Assembly (NCBI RefSeq): GCF_022965805.1
Contig: NC_133109.1
Location: 3,325,869 to 3,389,868 of the forward strand
DNA: 64,000 nucleotides
Direction: 5' to 3'
Source of the DNA: Primulina eburnea
Taxonomy: Eukaryota > Streptophyta > Magnoliopsida > Lamiales > Gesneriaceae
The notes below the pieces were generated by a model. That model made no database searches. It was given only the letters and a program-made list of their open reading frames with translations, and was not told the DNA's origin. The position numbers and the translations under genes are program-made. Below are positions 44,446-55,876 of this stretch, piece by piece; positions within the stretch are counted from its first letter, which is position 1; every line of letters begins with the position of its first letter.

Positions 44446-47400
44446 TGTAGAACCCAATAAGTCAGATTACGTATAAGCCATACACAATTGCTATTATTTA
44501 AATTAAAAATAAAATTTTTTTATGCATTCATGGAGTGTTTAATTCATTTCAAAATTTGTTAAGTTATGATTATTTATGTTAATCGCAAGAGTTTAGTTTT
44601 ATCTTTTTTGATAAATACGCGAGGTCGGACTGGAGTTTGGAAAATTGAGATAAGATTAATAATAAGAAAATATTCCAAAATTTAAATTAAGCCAAGGAAT
44701 TTTATTTTAATGAGAAAGAAGGTTTTTAAGATTTATTTAAATTAATTGGATATAAGTTATTAAACAAATTCTTTTATGTTTAATATTTAATTAAAATCCT
44801 AAATTAGAATGTGTAATCAATTGGGATAAATTAATCTAAGCCTCAAGAAATTAAAACCTAACATTTTAATAATAAATTGTTAGCCCAAGCCATGCCATGC
44901 AAGAAATTGTTACCCTAATTTAATTTACTAATTTATTAAAATACTTAATAGGTGTTTAAAAATTTAAGAATTTAAAATACAAGATTTAAGCATTATTTTT
45001 CCTTGCATTTAGACATGAAATTTGGCCACCCCCTTAGACAATTTAATTATGTTTGGCAACTCTCTAGTCTAGACTCCCTTCAATGGCCATTCATGGTATG
45101 ATATCTCCTCACCTTTAACTCACAAATTAGTGATAATTCAAACACCATTATTTCCCTCAACCTACCAATCCCCACCCACTTTCGTGTGACAAGAAAAAGG
45201 GAAGGAAACATTTCCTTTTGCCATTCAATCTTCTCATATGAAATTTCCATCTAGGTGCATTCTTGACCCATTTAATTTGTAACCTTCCCCTTCATTCCTT
45301 AACATCTCCCCACCCTCTCATTCGAAAACTTCAGAAAGAACAGCAGCTAGAATCGAGAGCTTTCATCAAGAAAATAAGAAAGAAAAGATACTCCGACTCC
45401 ACCGTACCGTGATCGTCGTATTGGTTTATTCTTTCAAAAACCGATTTCCAGGCATGTACATATTGATTCTTATCTCTTCAATCAAGTCCTATAGATATTT
45501 TAAAAACATTATATGTTCATGATTTAAGTAGCAAAAACCAATTTTTGACAGCAACTTTGCAAGAAATTATGCACAACCCCTTCTCAGCTTCTTTGCTTTG
45601 TGCTTCACGGTTTGGGTCGTTTTTGTGATTTCAGGAGGTTGGCTCGGCTCCAGGAGCTCAAGGCTGCATCTAGGAATGTACTAGAGTGTGTTAGAGTCAT
45701 GTTGGTTCATTGGATTCAACCCATGCACGCAGGAGGAAGGCTTGACAGCAACTCTCCCATAGTTGCAAGTTTGAGTCTCGATTTTTGGGGTTTGGTTGTC
45801 TAAAGTGAGGGTTCGAATCTTGGTTGACCCAGGGCCTGTAACCATGGTTAGAAACTTCCCTTATAATGTCTAAGACATGACCAAGATGGCCTCTCCAGCC
45901 TTGGTTCACGGAAACATCACCATCTTTTTTAAACAACATCACAAGTGCCCCTCGGTTTTATTGTTTCTGGTGTGAGTGAGTTTGAGTTTTAAGGGATTGG
46001 GGTGGATCGTGGTTGGCTTTTAGCCCTTAGCCATGGTTAACACAATACCTCATCATGACTAGATCGAGCCATGCTCGGTCATATGGCCACTGGAACGATA
46101 CAAGACAACTAACAATGCAACACAACATACTACACGAAAGTTGGTGCTCTCGGTGGGAGCTTTGGGTTGTCCTAGGTGTTTGCTTGAATTGTGGTTGGCC
46201 AAGTGCCCTTAGACATTGTTCGGGCCACCCCTTAGGATGTTGGTAAGAGACTTTGGTCGATGGTTCAAGCCCCAATGGCCATTGATTTCACAAACAATGC
46301 AAGGGAAGCACAGCTGCTGTCACGGCTTTTGACAGCGGCTTTGTTGCGGTTCAGAGGTGGTGTGCAAGTTCTTGCTTGGCTTTTATCCTATGGCCTTGGA
46401 CTGGACAGTACCTCAATGAGTTGGGAAGGTTATGTTTTTGGCCGTTCGTGATTCGGTTAAGTTTACCGGTCGTACGAGAATTTACGGTGCAATGTGCCAA
46501 AGTGACTCTCGAAGGAGCGTTTTATGATTTTGGCCTCCATTCACTAATTTTCGTGGATTACCATTCTTAGGGTTATTATTTCATCATGTTAGGTGTATTT
46601 TAATCATGACTAAATGATGGTTCGATGTCGGTTCGGGTTGGCATGGAGTCATGGTTGGAAAATTAGTTTGTTGGTCGCGTTTGTCTCGTTTTTTGTTCGG
46701 ATATCAAGTTTCTGCCAAGTTGAGATTATTTGCACATTTCTCATGTTAGAATTAGGTCGCAGCAAGCCTGGGAACAATCCAACTCATACGGTGAAAACTG
46801 GGTTACAATTATATTACGCGCATAAAATATAAAATGTTTATTTTGAGATATATGTGATATGTCTTGTGGCCACCTAACGCTTATGGTATCTCTACCCAGT
46901 GACTTACGACCGGTTTATGTTTATGTATGGGTACGGACATCCAGTCCAAGGGCTGTGGTGATCTCTACCCTCAGTATACTGTGGTTTAGTCTGATCAGAC
47001 GTTCATGTTATGTTACGGGCCACTTGCGTAGAAATATTATCTCTACCAGAAAAATCTCATTATGATATTTTATGACAGGGCTCTATCGAGCAAAACTTTT
47101 ACGTACGATTTTCAAATATGCATGTATTTATAATTACTCATGACACGATTTTCATCTTACGCTTTACGATACGATATTTTTATGTTGCATGCGATCTTAT
47201 GATCTTTTTACTCGTTATTCACGATATATGCATGTTGAGTCTTTAGACTCACTATACTTGATTGTAGTAGGTACTGATGAGGTCGGGACTGAGGGCGGGG
47301 ACCAGTAAGCTAGCTTGGGTCAGCAGTAGTAGGAACCCGAGGACCTCACATTTCATCATTTAGTTTTTATGTTCAAACCAGTTTTAACATGTTGAATTAT

Positions 47401-47558
47401 TTTTAATTTTTGGTTTTGAAACAATGTTTACTTCCACTGTTACTTTAAAGTTAAACCCATTTATCAGTCTATTTTATGAAGGATGCATGTTATTCATTTA
47501 AAGAGAAATTTTTTAAATAATTCCGCAAATTTACGAATACGAAATACGGGCCTCTACA
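44446..47558 (+). mobile_element. Solo LTR in gag of gypsy C
   Basis: 3,113 bp from TGTAGAACCC to GGCCTCTACA. The flanks TTAGA (44441) and TCAGC (47559) may be a decayed 5 bp duplication (3 of 5 match). Removing it rejoins the gag reading frame. The last 500 bp share blocks with the F and D LTRs, including CTGATCAG and GAGTCTTTAGACTC (47237-47250). No gene inside. Confidence 0.8.
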
Positions 47559-49550
47559 TCAGCGGTCGAGTGTTCCACGATATAGAGGACCTAGTAGTCA
47601 GACTGTCCAAGGCCCTCCTCAAGTTCGAGTGTATGCTATGACCGAAGATCAGGCAAAAAAAGCTCCTGGTGGTGTGATTATTTGCATGCTTTGAGATTAT
47701 CTTGCACGTGTTTTATTTGATACAGGAGCATCTCACTCATTCATATCTCATGCATTTGTTGCATCGCATGATATTATGTGTACTCTGTTTTATGATACTT
47801 TATCGATAGCCATGCCAGCAGGAAAGATTATTTTGTCTGAGAAAGTTGTGCATAACTTTGTATTGATATACGAGGATAATTTTATATTTCTGAATTTGAT
47901 TGTCCTCCCAATGCACAACTTTGATTGTATTGTTGGCATGTATGTCCTGATAACAACTCGAGCTACTGTCGATTATTTCCATGGAGTGGTTCGATTTTGA
48001 CATATTGATGGACCCAAGTGGAATTTTTAGGGCAAGGGTTCCCAAGCCAAAATTCTATTGGTATCCTCTTTGAAAATGTCTTGACTTTTGACTAGCGGAG
48101 ATGAGGGTTATCTTATCTACTCTATTGATATCTCTAAGAAGGACCCTTATTTATCTGAGATTCCTGTTGCGAAAGGTTTCCCGGATGTATTTCCCGATGA
48201 AGTTCCTGATTTTCCTCCTTATCGAGAAGTTGAGTTTAGTATTGATCTTGTACTGAGGACTGCGCCTATTTCGAAAGCTCCTTATCGCATGGCACCTCTG
48301 GAATTGAAAGAACAATTACAAGATCTTCTCGATAAGGGATATATTCGACCGAGTGTATCACCTGGGTAGCTCCAGTTTTATTTGTTCGGAAAGAAAGATG
48401 GTACTATGCGAATATGTATCGATTATAGGCAACTGAATCGGGCTACTGTGAAAAACAAGTATCCACTTCCTCTTATTGATGATTTATTTGATCAGCTTCA
48501 GGGTAATTCTGTCTACTCTAAGATTGATCTTCGTTCTAGGTATCATCAAGTACTAGTTCGAGACGAAGATGTGCCTAGGACTACTTTTCGTACCAGGTAT
48601 GGACACTATGAGTTTTTGGTTATTCCTTTCGGTCTCACGAATGCTCCTGCTGTTTTTATGAATCTAATGAATCGTTTGTTTCGAGATTATCTTGACCGAT
48701 TCGTTATTGTATTTATTGATGATATTCTTGTGTATTCGAAATCGAAAAAGGAGCATACTGAACATCTGAGAATAGTACTTCAAACTCTTCGTAATGGACA
48801 TTTATATCCTAAATAGTCTAAATGCGAATTCTAGATGGACAGAGTAGTATTTTTAGGCCACGTCATTTCGAGACATGGCATCTCTGTTGATCCTGCTAAG
48901 GTTGAAGCCGTATTGAATTGGCCGAGACCTACGAATGTTCCTGAGATCCGTAGCTTCATGGGTTTAGCTAGTTATTATCGTCGTTTTATTGAAGGATTTT
49001 CGAAAATAGCTAAACCTATTACTCAACTGACACAGAAGAATCGACGATTCATTTGGTCTGATGAATGTGAAGCTAGTTTTCTTGAATTGAAGACGAGATT
49101 TACCACAACACCTGTGCTTACTATTACTTCAGGTATCGGAGGATTTGTGGTATGTACAGATGCGTCTGGTAAAGGTTTGGGCTGTGTTCTGATGCAACAT
49201 GGCAAAGTGGTTTATGTGTCTTGTCAATTGAAATCTCATGAAACACGTTATCATGTTCATGATCTTGAATTGACCGCCATTGTGTTTGCACTGAAGATTT
49301 GGCGTCATTACTTGTATGGAGAGACGTTTGTTATTTATTCAGACCATAAGAGTCTGAAATATCTCTTTTCTCAATCTTATTTGAATATGAGGCAACACAG
49401 ATGGATGGATCTCTTGAAGGATTTTGATTGTGAGATTCAGTATCACCCGGGATCGGTAAATGTTATTGCAGATGCACTTAGTCGTAAAGTTCATGATTCT
49501 GTTTTAGCTTATGTCAATGTCGCCAAAGTACAAGAGGGTTTAGCTCTTTG
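47559..49550 (+). pseudogene. Gag end, protease, RT and RNase H of gypsy C
   Basis: After the gag tail (VRVYAMTEDQA) come protease (VLFDTGASHSFIS near 47715), a short damaged linker, RT ([36 protein letters not shown]) and RNase H ([37 protein letters not shown]). Stops occur near 47692, 47998, 48367 and 48814. No intron is seen between gag and protease, unlike F. The integrase is missing; sequence passes into the pararetrovirus fragment near 49550. Confidence 0.88.
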
Positions 49551-49923
49551 TAATGATTTAAAATTAAATAACCAATTAAAAGACAAAATTTAATGGAGAA
49601 AAAACAATTAGGTCAATTTTGTGATCAATTTGGTATGGATCTACCTAATAGAGGAAAAATGAAAATTAAAGATAAAGTAGAAAAAGTCTATAAGAAAAGA
49701 CATTTGTCTGATAGGAAAAAAGATAGAAAAAAGAAAAGAAAAGAAATCTGTGATTTACGGAAAACTGATAAAAAAGCTGAAAAATTTAAAAATAAATTAA
49801 TCATTTGTAGAAAATTTAAAAAGCCAGGACATTATGCAAATCAATGTTGGGCTAAAAACAAAATTAATAATTTAGATATAGATGATATTCTAAAAGAAAA
49901 AATAAATAAAATAATTATGGATT
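49551..49923 (+). pseudogene. Endogenous Caulimoviridae-like fragment, capsid C-terminal region
   Basis: An A+T-rich open stretch encoding a very Lys-rich segment followed by a zinc-knuckle-like motif (GHYANQC), the arrangement at the capsid C-terminus of plant pararetroviruses. The second Cys position of the knuckle is Phe, so the metal site is broken. Its left border with gypsy C near 49550 is not exact. Copia B splits the viral sequence at 49923; the rest is at 62203-63223. Confidence 0.65.
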
Positions 49924-51023
49924 TGTTGAGGATCGGGTTGAGTTTAGACGGGGAGGGGGTTGAATAAACTCAATGACAAACTTAATAAATTCTTCGTTTG
50001 ATGTCTAAAATCTTGTTAGAGATATTAGCAATTCTTGTTCAAGTTCAAAGACCAGCAGATCACAAGATAATGTGCGGAAAACGATCTGTTGGTTAGTGGG
50101 TGAAAAATGATAAAGCAGAAAAGCAGTAGATAGCACAAGGTTTGTTTCTGGAAGTTCGAAGATGAATCTTCTACGTCTCCCCTTCTTTTGTTTCCAGAAG
50201 GTATCACTAAAAGACTTTGGTGAATACAGTACAACAGTTGTACACTCCAACTTCAACAGGACTTAGCCTTCGCCTATTGAAACTCTTAGCTTTACAACTC
50301 AACTTCTTGAATGATCTTAAGTTCTGGAAAAGACTCTTTTCCAGTTACAAATTCTTCTATCAATGAATTGGTGAAATGAATAGCTTAAGAAGATATAACT
50401 GAGAATGGCTAGCACAATATGATCTTGATGATCAAAAGTATGCAATGAAGCGTGTGCTGCTTTTTCAGTGTTGAGCTTTTTAGATAACTGAAAGTTCTAA
50501 CAATGCTCGAATGATATTCTTGATTCAGATTTTTTGTTTCAACACCGATACACTTGACAAAATCCTTCATCTCCATATATAGGCTCCATTTAACGTTCCA
50601 AAATCTGAACGGGTCTTTTAACTTTTCAGTGGTTCAGCTTTATTGCTTAAAATGGACCCTGCAAGATACATTAAAAGTAATCAGTCTCAGTTCATACCAA
50701 AAATGGTAAACCGTCTTAAATGTTCTTCGTATAGCATTTAATGGCATTTAATGAAGCAATAAATGCTAGTATCACGTTAATAGATCAAAGGTAATATTTA
50801 GAGACTTTGAGATACGCAAGATTCTGTTAGTGTATATTTCGAAATTTGTATCCTTCTAGTTTTGGTTTTAGCTAAGAGATAATTTGTTTAAGCAGTACTT
50901 GATAAGTGCTGCTACTGTTTTTAGTGCGATCTAAGTGCTTCTGGTTTACATCTACTAGTTTTGTACTAAGCCAACATCTACTGGTTTTTCCTTAGCATCT
51001 CCACAATAAATTTAATTCTAACA
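49924..51023 (-). repeat. 3' LTR of copia B
   Basis: 1,100 bp; in element orientation TGTTAGAATT...GATCCTCAACA. A TATATA-type box lies near 50574-50581 on the minus strand. The polypurine tract AAAGTGGGAAAT is at 51024-51035. Confidence 0.93.
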
Positions 51024-51189
51024 ATTTCCCACTTTGTGGTGATGCCAAAACCTAGATGTTCTGTGTTAGTAGAGAAAAGAACGGATTAGATAAACAAAAC
51101 AATCGATATCCAGAGAAAATCACGTAAAACACAAATTAGTTAATTTGGACACAAAGAGAACTATTTTTTTCCAGTATCTCTGAAGGTAG

Positions 51190-53948
51190 CTAATTTGTTC
51201 CAATATCTCGGAAGGTAACTTCATCTGGATTTTGATTCCTTCCAGTTAAATGAAGTCTGCTGCTACTTGCTCCAGTTCTATCTTCTTCCCCCTTTTTGGC
51301 ATCATCAGGAATGACCCTAGCAAGTAGTTCATCCATTCGCCCAGATAAGTTGTGAATGCCATTTGTCAGCATCTCCAGAAATAGAGCCTGATTAGAAACT
51401 CGATCATTTATATCCGTGAGAGTTTGAGATTGAGAATCAATCTTGGCATCCAGCAGGTCCATGGTAGTGGAGATTGATCGAAACATATCATCATGCTCGG
51501 TGATCCTGGTAAGTATGTCCGATTGAGCAAGCGTGATTTGACCGTAACTTCTTGAGGTAGCTTGTCGAAAAAGAATTATCTCAGCATAAATTTTATGCAT
51601 CGATTCCGCCGTGTTCTGTATTTATTTAGACATGCGGTAGTGAAAGAACTTAGCGTCAGAAGTTTCTGCGGCATTATCATAAGATATCCGCTTGACTATG
51701 TCTGAAAGATTTACAAGATCCCTCTGTAGAACATCAATTTGGAATTCTAGATCAAATGGTTCCATAACTGGGGAAGGAGTTCTTGCTAGCAATCGTTGTT
51801 TAATTTCCTCTATTCTGGCAATGCGCTCAGGAGGCTGCAAAGAAGGAATAGAAGAATGTGCAGCTTCTGCTTGAGTCGTAACAACTGGTTCTGGTTCAGC
51901 AGAAGGTCCTTCTGAAGCAGTAGACTGTTCTTTTGGCCTTTCTTCTGGTTGCTGTAAGTCAGCAGCAGGTTCGGATATATCTTGTGGATAAACAACAGAG
52001 GGTGAAGTATGCAACAAAGTTTCCATGTCAGCTTGACGAGCTTCTGAAAAATGCTCAAGTGCTGGAAGGGATGAGGAAGCAGTAGCCAAACAGTAGCATT
52101 GGCAGCAGCAGTTGCAGATTCTGGAGAAGGATCAGTAGAAGTAGGAATAACTTGAAGCAAGTCATCTTGTGGTCTTTGGGTCGGCACAATCGATTCAATT
52201 ACCTCATCAACAGAGGCGAGATCATGAACAGAGATCAGAGATGATGATTGAGTAGGAACTTCTACAGGTGCAGGAGTACTAGAGACCTTGACTTCAGAAG
52301 AAGCTTTGATCGGTTCCTCAACTGTCTGACTTTTCAAAATGGTGGGAACAGAAGTGATACTGAACTTTGGAGGCCGAGAAAAGGTCTTTTCCTTATTAGC
52401 AATTTGTTCAGATGAAATTGTCAGCTGCTTTGACAAAATTTGAATGACATTCTTGTCATGAAAAGCAGTAGGACTGGAAGAGTCAAAATTTGACTTTAAA
52501 GTTTTCAGAACAGTGTCCATCTTCTGCAGTTTGAGTTTTTCCAGAATGTAATTTCGACGATTTATAGCTTCTATCACATTTCGTGTCCCGGCAGCATCAA
52601 AAATCTTTTTCTCATTTTCGACTGTTTGAGCATAAACACCAGTAGTTTTCAAAAAGGTGATTGGATGGTAGACTCGTACCTTAAGCCAATCGTCAAAGAA
52701 TTTCATTTCTCCTTTGGTTGAGATCTCAATTTCTTCCAGATGAAGATCAATTGCTGTTTGGATTGAAGAGGGAGCCACCGGTAGTTCAGACAACTCAGTA
52801 ATCTTACCTTTCTCTTTTTCAGAAGAGGCAGAAACTAATTGTTTAAAAACAGAAGAACCAGTAGCTGATTCTCGAATGACCACACCAGAAGTTGGTCTGA
52901 AGCTTTGAGCTGGTGAAGTCCCTGATTCAATTGGTTTGGCTTTGGTGGATGAGACAACTGGTGGAAAAACTTGTCGAATAGGGACATTTTCCAGTTCAGA
53001 AAGAACTGTTGTTTTCTTGATGAGGATGGTGGTGCGTGGCTTCTTCTTGGATGGAGTGGGAGGCAGTGAAACTTGCTGAGTGGGTGCTGCAGATTCTCCA
53101 GATTCCGTTTTGTCAGAATCAGACAAAACCACAACTCGTTTTCGTTTAATTTTCTTTTGCCCCTCAGCCTGAGATTCTCCAATCTCCTTCTTAATGGCCA
53201 CAAACTCACCAACGGTTGGCTTTGGCCTTAAAGCAAGCACGCTATCAGAATCAGTCATGGTCACCGAAGATCCATCCTCTTCTGCTGTTCCAGGAAAACC
53301 AGCATCTTTCTACATTGTACTGATTTGTACAGCAAATCCAGTATTTTGCTTGAGAATCATATCCTTCATAATGCGAAACTGAAAACGACCCCAATCTACT
53401 TTCTTTTCAGAAGTGATGGCCACCATCACTTGAACCTTTTCTTTTGTTAGTTTGTCAAAGGTTCCAGCCTTAACTAACAAGGCTTTTGCTACTATATCAG
53501 CGAGTACCTGGTACTCAATTTTCAGTAGCTTCTTGAAGCATGAGGGTGAAAGTTCTTCTCCAGTGGCTGAAAAATTTTTCAAGGTGATGGACATGTCTTC
53601 CTTTGATATGTCTGAGAGCTTGGAAAGTCCAGAAATCGGTAGGAAAAAGGTGGAACCGAGAAGTGCAGCATCAATAGAGATTGACGCATCTCCCTGTGTA
53701 TATGTAATCTTTCCTTCCACAACTTCTGCTTTAGCATAGAAATCCAGAAGAGCAGACTTGTAGATAATAGCAGGCGATTCCAAGAATTTTCGAAGCCCAG
53801 ACTTTTCCAATGATTTGAACATCTTGACAAAATTCTCATCCTTAATAGTGAGAACAGATGCAAAATTCACCTGATAAGCATTCAAAGTATAAGATGCGGC
53901 CATTTCTAAGTTTGAGAGAGAAAAGAGGTATATTAGCAGTAGAGGCAA
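51190..53948 (-). pseudogene. ORF3 of copia B, broken
   Basis: Homologous in plan to ORF3 of copia A. The start is MAASYTLNAYQ on the minus strand (near 53900). The N-terminal domain shares LADIVAKALLVKAG and GFAVQIS with A. An in-frame TAG at 53310-53312 follows GFAVQISTM, then a basic region (KKPRTTILIKK), a Pro/Ser-rich region, a frameshift near 52090, another stop near 51622, and a C-terminal coiled coil (LTDINDRVSNQALFLEML) ending near DDAKKGEED. The TAG is not at the same codon as the TAG in A. Confidence 0.78.
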
Positions 53949-54411
53949 GGAAATAATCTGAGTTCGTAAAGCGTAATGAAGACGAAAAATGATCAGTTAA
54001 CAAATGATATGTACAGCCATTTAGTAAACATAGGGACACGTGTCGATATGTTAGTAGAGATAGAGGCAAATGTGTCGGTTACTCTAATCATTTCAAAATA
54101 TTTTAAAAAATTGGCGGGCTGTCCGAGACGGTTGCTAAATGAAAAACAGAAGCTGACTTGTCGTTTTATGATAATATCTACTGGAAGTGGATAAGGTGCT
54201 GAAACAAATGCATCACTTCAACAACTATTGGTAGATATACTGTTTTATCGAAAAGACAAATCAGTTTCCAATATAAATGCCATAAAGATGTTCCCCCTCA
54301 ATTAATGCAGTAATAATGAATATTAAACACCAGGCGACCCTTGGCAATCTTTTCAATCTAAACCGTTGAATTTGATCAGTCGCAATGATCCTTATCTCCT
54401 TTGAATATCAC

Positions 54412-54757
54412 TATAAATACCTGCGAGGAGTAAACAAGGTTAAGTATACATTTAAATAAAACTCAAATGAAAAAATCTGATCCAGAAGCCGAGGCAAGAA
54501 TGTTCAGAAGACAGCTTGCTGCGAAGAGGATGTTAGAAGAAGTCGTTCTGTTCATAATGATCCTTGGATCAAACTCCTGGAGTTGTAATATCAACAATCA
54601 AAAAGATTGTTTGCTTTCATTAAGATTGAGATGTAGCATCAATCTCTTTCAGAAGCAATCTGATGCAATAAGAGAGTGCTGGTGGATCGATGGTGCTGAT
54701 ATCTTCTGTGAGGCATCTGATTTATACATTAGTGCTGACAAGACCCAAGCTTGCTAG
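54412..54757 (+). CDS. Second antisense ORF of copia B with TATA box
   Basis: TATAAATA at 54412-54419 lies 48 bp before ATG 54467, which opens a 96-codon frame antisense to the element. The first 25 residues (AEARMFRRQLAAKRMLEEV) recall the start of the antisense ORF at 55347. DGADIFCEASDLYI near residue 75 loosely matches its DSADVFSDDGVYLL. The middle is unrelated, perhaps because of frameshifts. It may be a decayed paralogue; confidence is low. Confidence 0.4.
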
Positions 54758-55298
54758 ATTCTTACAAGACCCAAGCTTGCTGGAATCTTTTCGAAGAAGA
54801 TCCTCCTTTTCTTGCTGAAGTACTTTGCGACAAATATACAAGCTGCTGATATTACTGAAGACATAAGCTTAATTAGTCTAGAATTTCAGAAGACGTTTCG
54901 ATTGTCTAGAAATTTTTGTAACTTCTGCTTTGTTTGATGTACTGGGAAGATTTCTAATAAAATTTCAGTTGAAGTACTTGATGTTCCTTTATTCCTTTCT
55001 GCAAACAACTCAAGGTTAAATGAATAAATGGTAGATAATGATTTAAGTTCAGAAGGAAATATTTCGTCTTATGATAGCTTCTACTGGAAGATGAAAAATG
55101 CCTTGTTTTGATAATGAGATAAAATACCTTCTGCATCTGACACAAAATCACAGAGAATCAGAATAAAGATTTACCTAAATTAGTGCAATTATTTAATGAT
55201 AGTACTTGGTAACTGAACCGATGATAGCTTGATATGGTATGCTTCATATCTTTACTGTAGGCAAGACTATTTTGAACTTTGTTGCCTGGTCTGTCATC

Positions 55299-55306
55299 TA
55301 TAAATA
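55299..55306 (+). promoter_or_regulatory. TATA box of the antisense ORF in copia B
   Basis: TCTATAAATATG, 41 bp before ATG 55347; compare 5810-5817 in copia A. Confidence 0.6.
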
Positions 55307-55346
55307 TGAATCAAGTAGGTAAACCAGATAGTCATTCTTAAGAGAA

Positions 55347-55754
55347 ATGGCAAGAGATAATAGTCCTGATTTGGCCGAGGAGTTTATGAAGGAGGCGATT
55401 GCTGCAAGAAAACAAGCAATAGAAGACAAGGTGCTGAAGAAAGCACTTGCCACTTGGACTAAGGTCCATGAGATTCTGTCCACCTTTGAAGCTGGGTTGA
55501 CGGGTACTACCAAACAGCTGGTAGCAATGAAGAAGTATTATCGACGTTTCCATAGTGCTGATAGTGCAGATGTCTTCTCTGATGATGGCGTCTACCTCCT
55601 CATGCTCTTAAAGGAGCAGAGGACTCTGAAAAAGATTGCTTTTTCAGAGGAGTTCTTGCGTACCTCCACCGGAGAGCTGCCCACTTGGTTGGCATTCTGG
55701 AGAGAGTACATTAAGGAAGAAGTCAAGGATGTACGCCCCCGCTTTTATTATTAA
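55347..55754 (+). CDS. Antisense ORF of copia B, unknown small protein
   Basis: A 135-residue protein on the strand opposite to gag-pol, between pol and ORF3. It is charged and mostly helical, starts MARDNSPDLAEEF, and ends with WLAFWREYIKEEV followed by a basic tail. It aligns over most of its length with the antisense protein of copia A. An AATAAA at 55753-55758 overlaps the stop and could be a poly(A) signal. The frame is fully open although gag, pol and ORF3 of the same element are broken, which hints at longer selection or chance survival. Function unknown. Confidence 0.7.
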   Translation: MARDNSPDLAEEFMKEAIAARKQAIEDKVLKKALATWTKVHEILSTFEAGLTGTTKQLVAMKKYYRRFHSADSADVFSDDGVYLLMLLKEQRTLKKIAFSEEFLRTSTGELPTWLAFWREYIKEEVKDVRPRFYY

Positions 55755-55876
55755 TAAAACTTCATATTTTGTCTACTGATTGTCTCCTTTGCTCAGCTTT
55801 TATTTTCTGCAAACTAAAACTTGAACAACCACAAAATAAAATTAATCCATACTATGAGATGAAAACAACAAAATAA

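Noticed and set aside
45600..47065. Several 60-80 codon ORFs in both strands
   Set aside because: They lie inside a solo LTR, lack similarity to each other or to known domains, and fit chance open frames.
49593..49967. Independent zinc-finger host gene
   Set aside because: The Lys-rich region plus knuckle fits a pararetroviral capsid end, is cut by copia B at 49923, and runs on only into LTR sequence.
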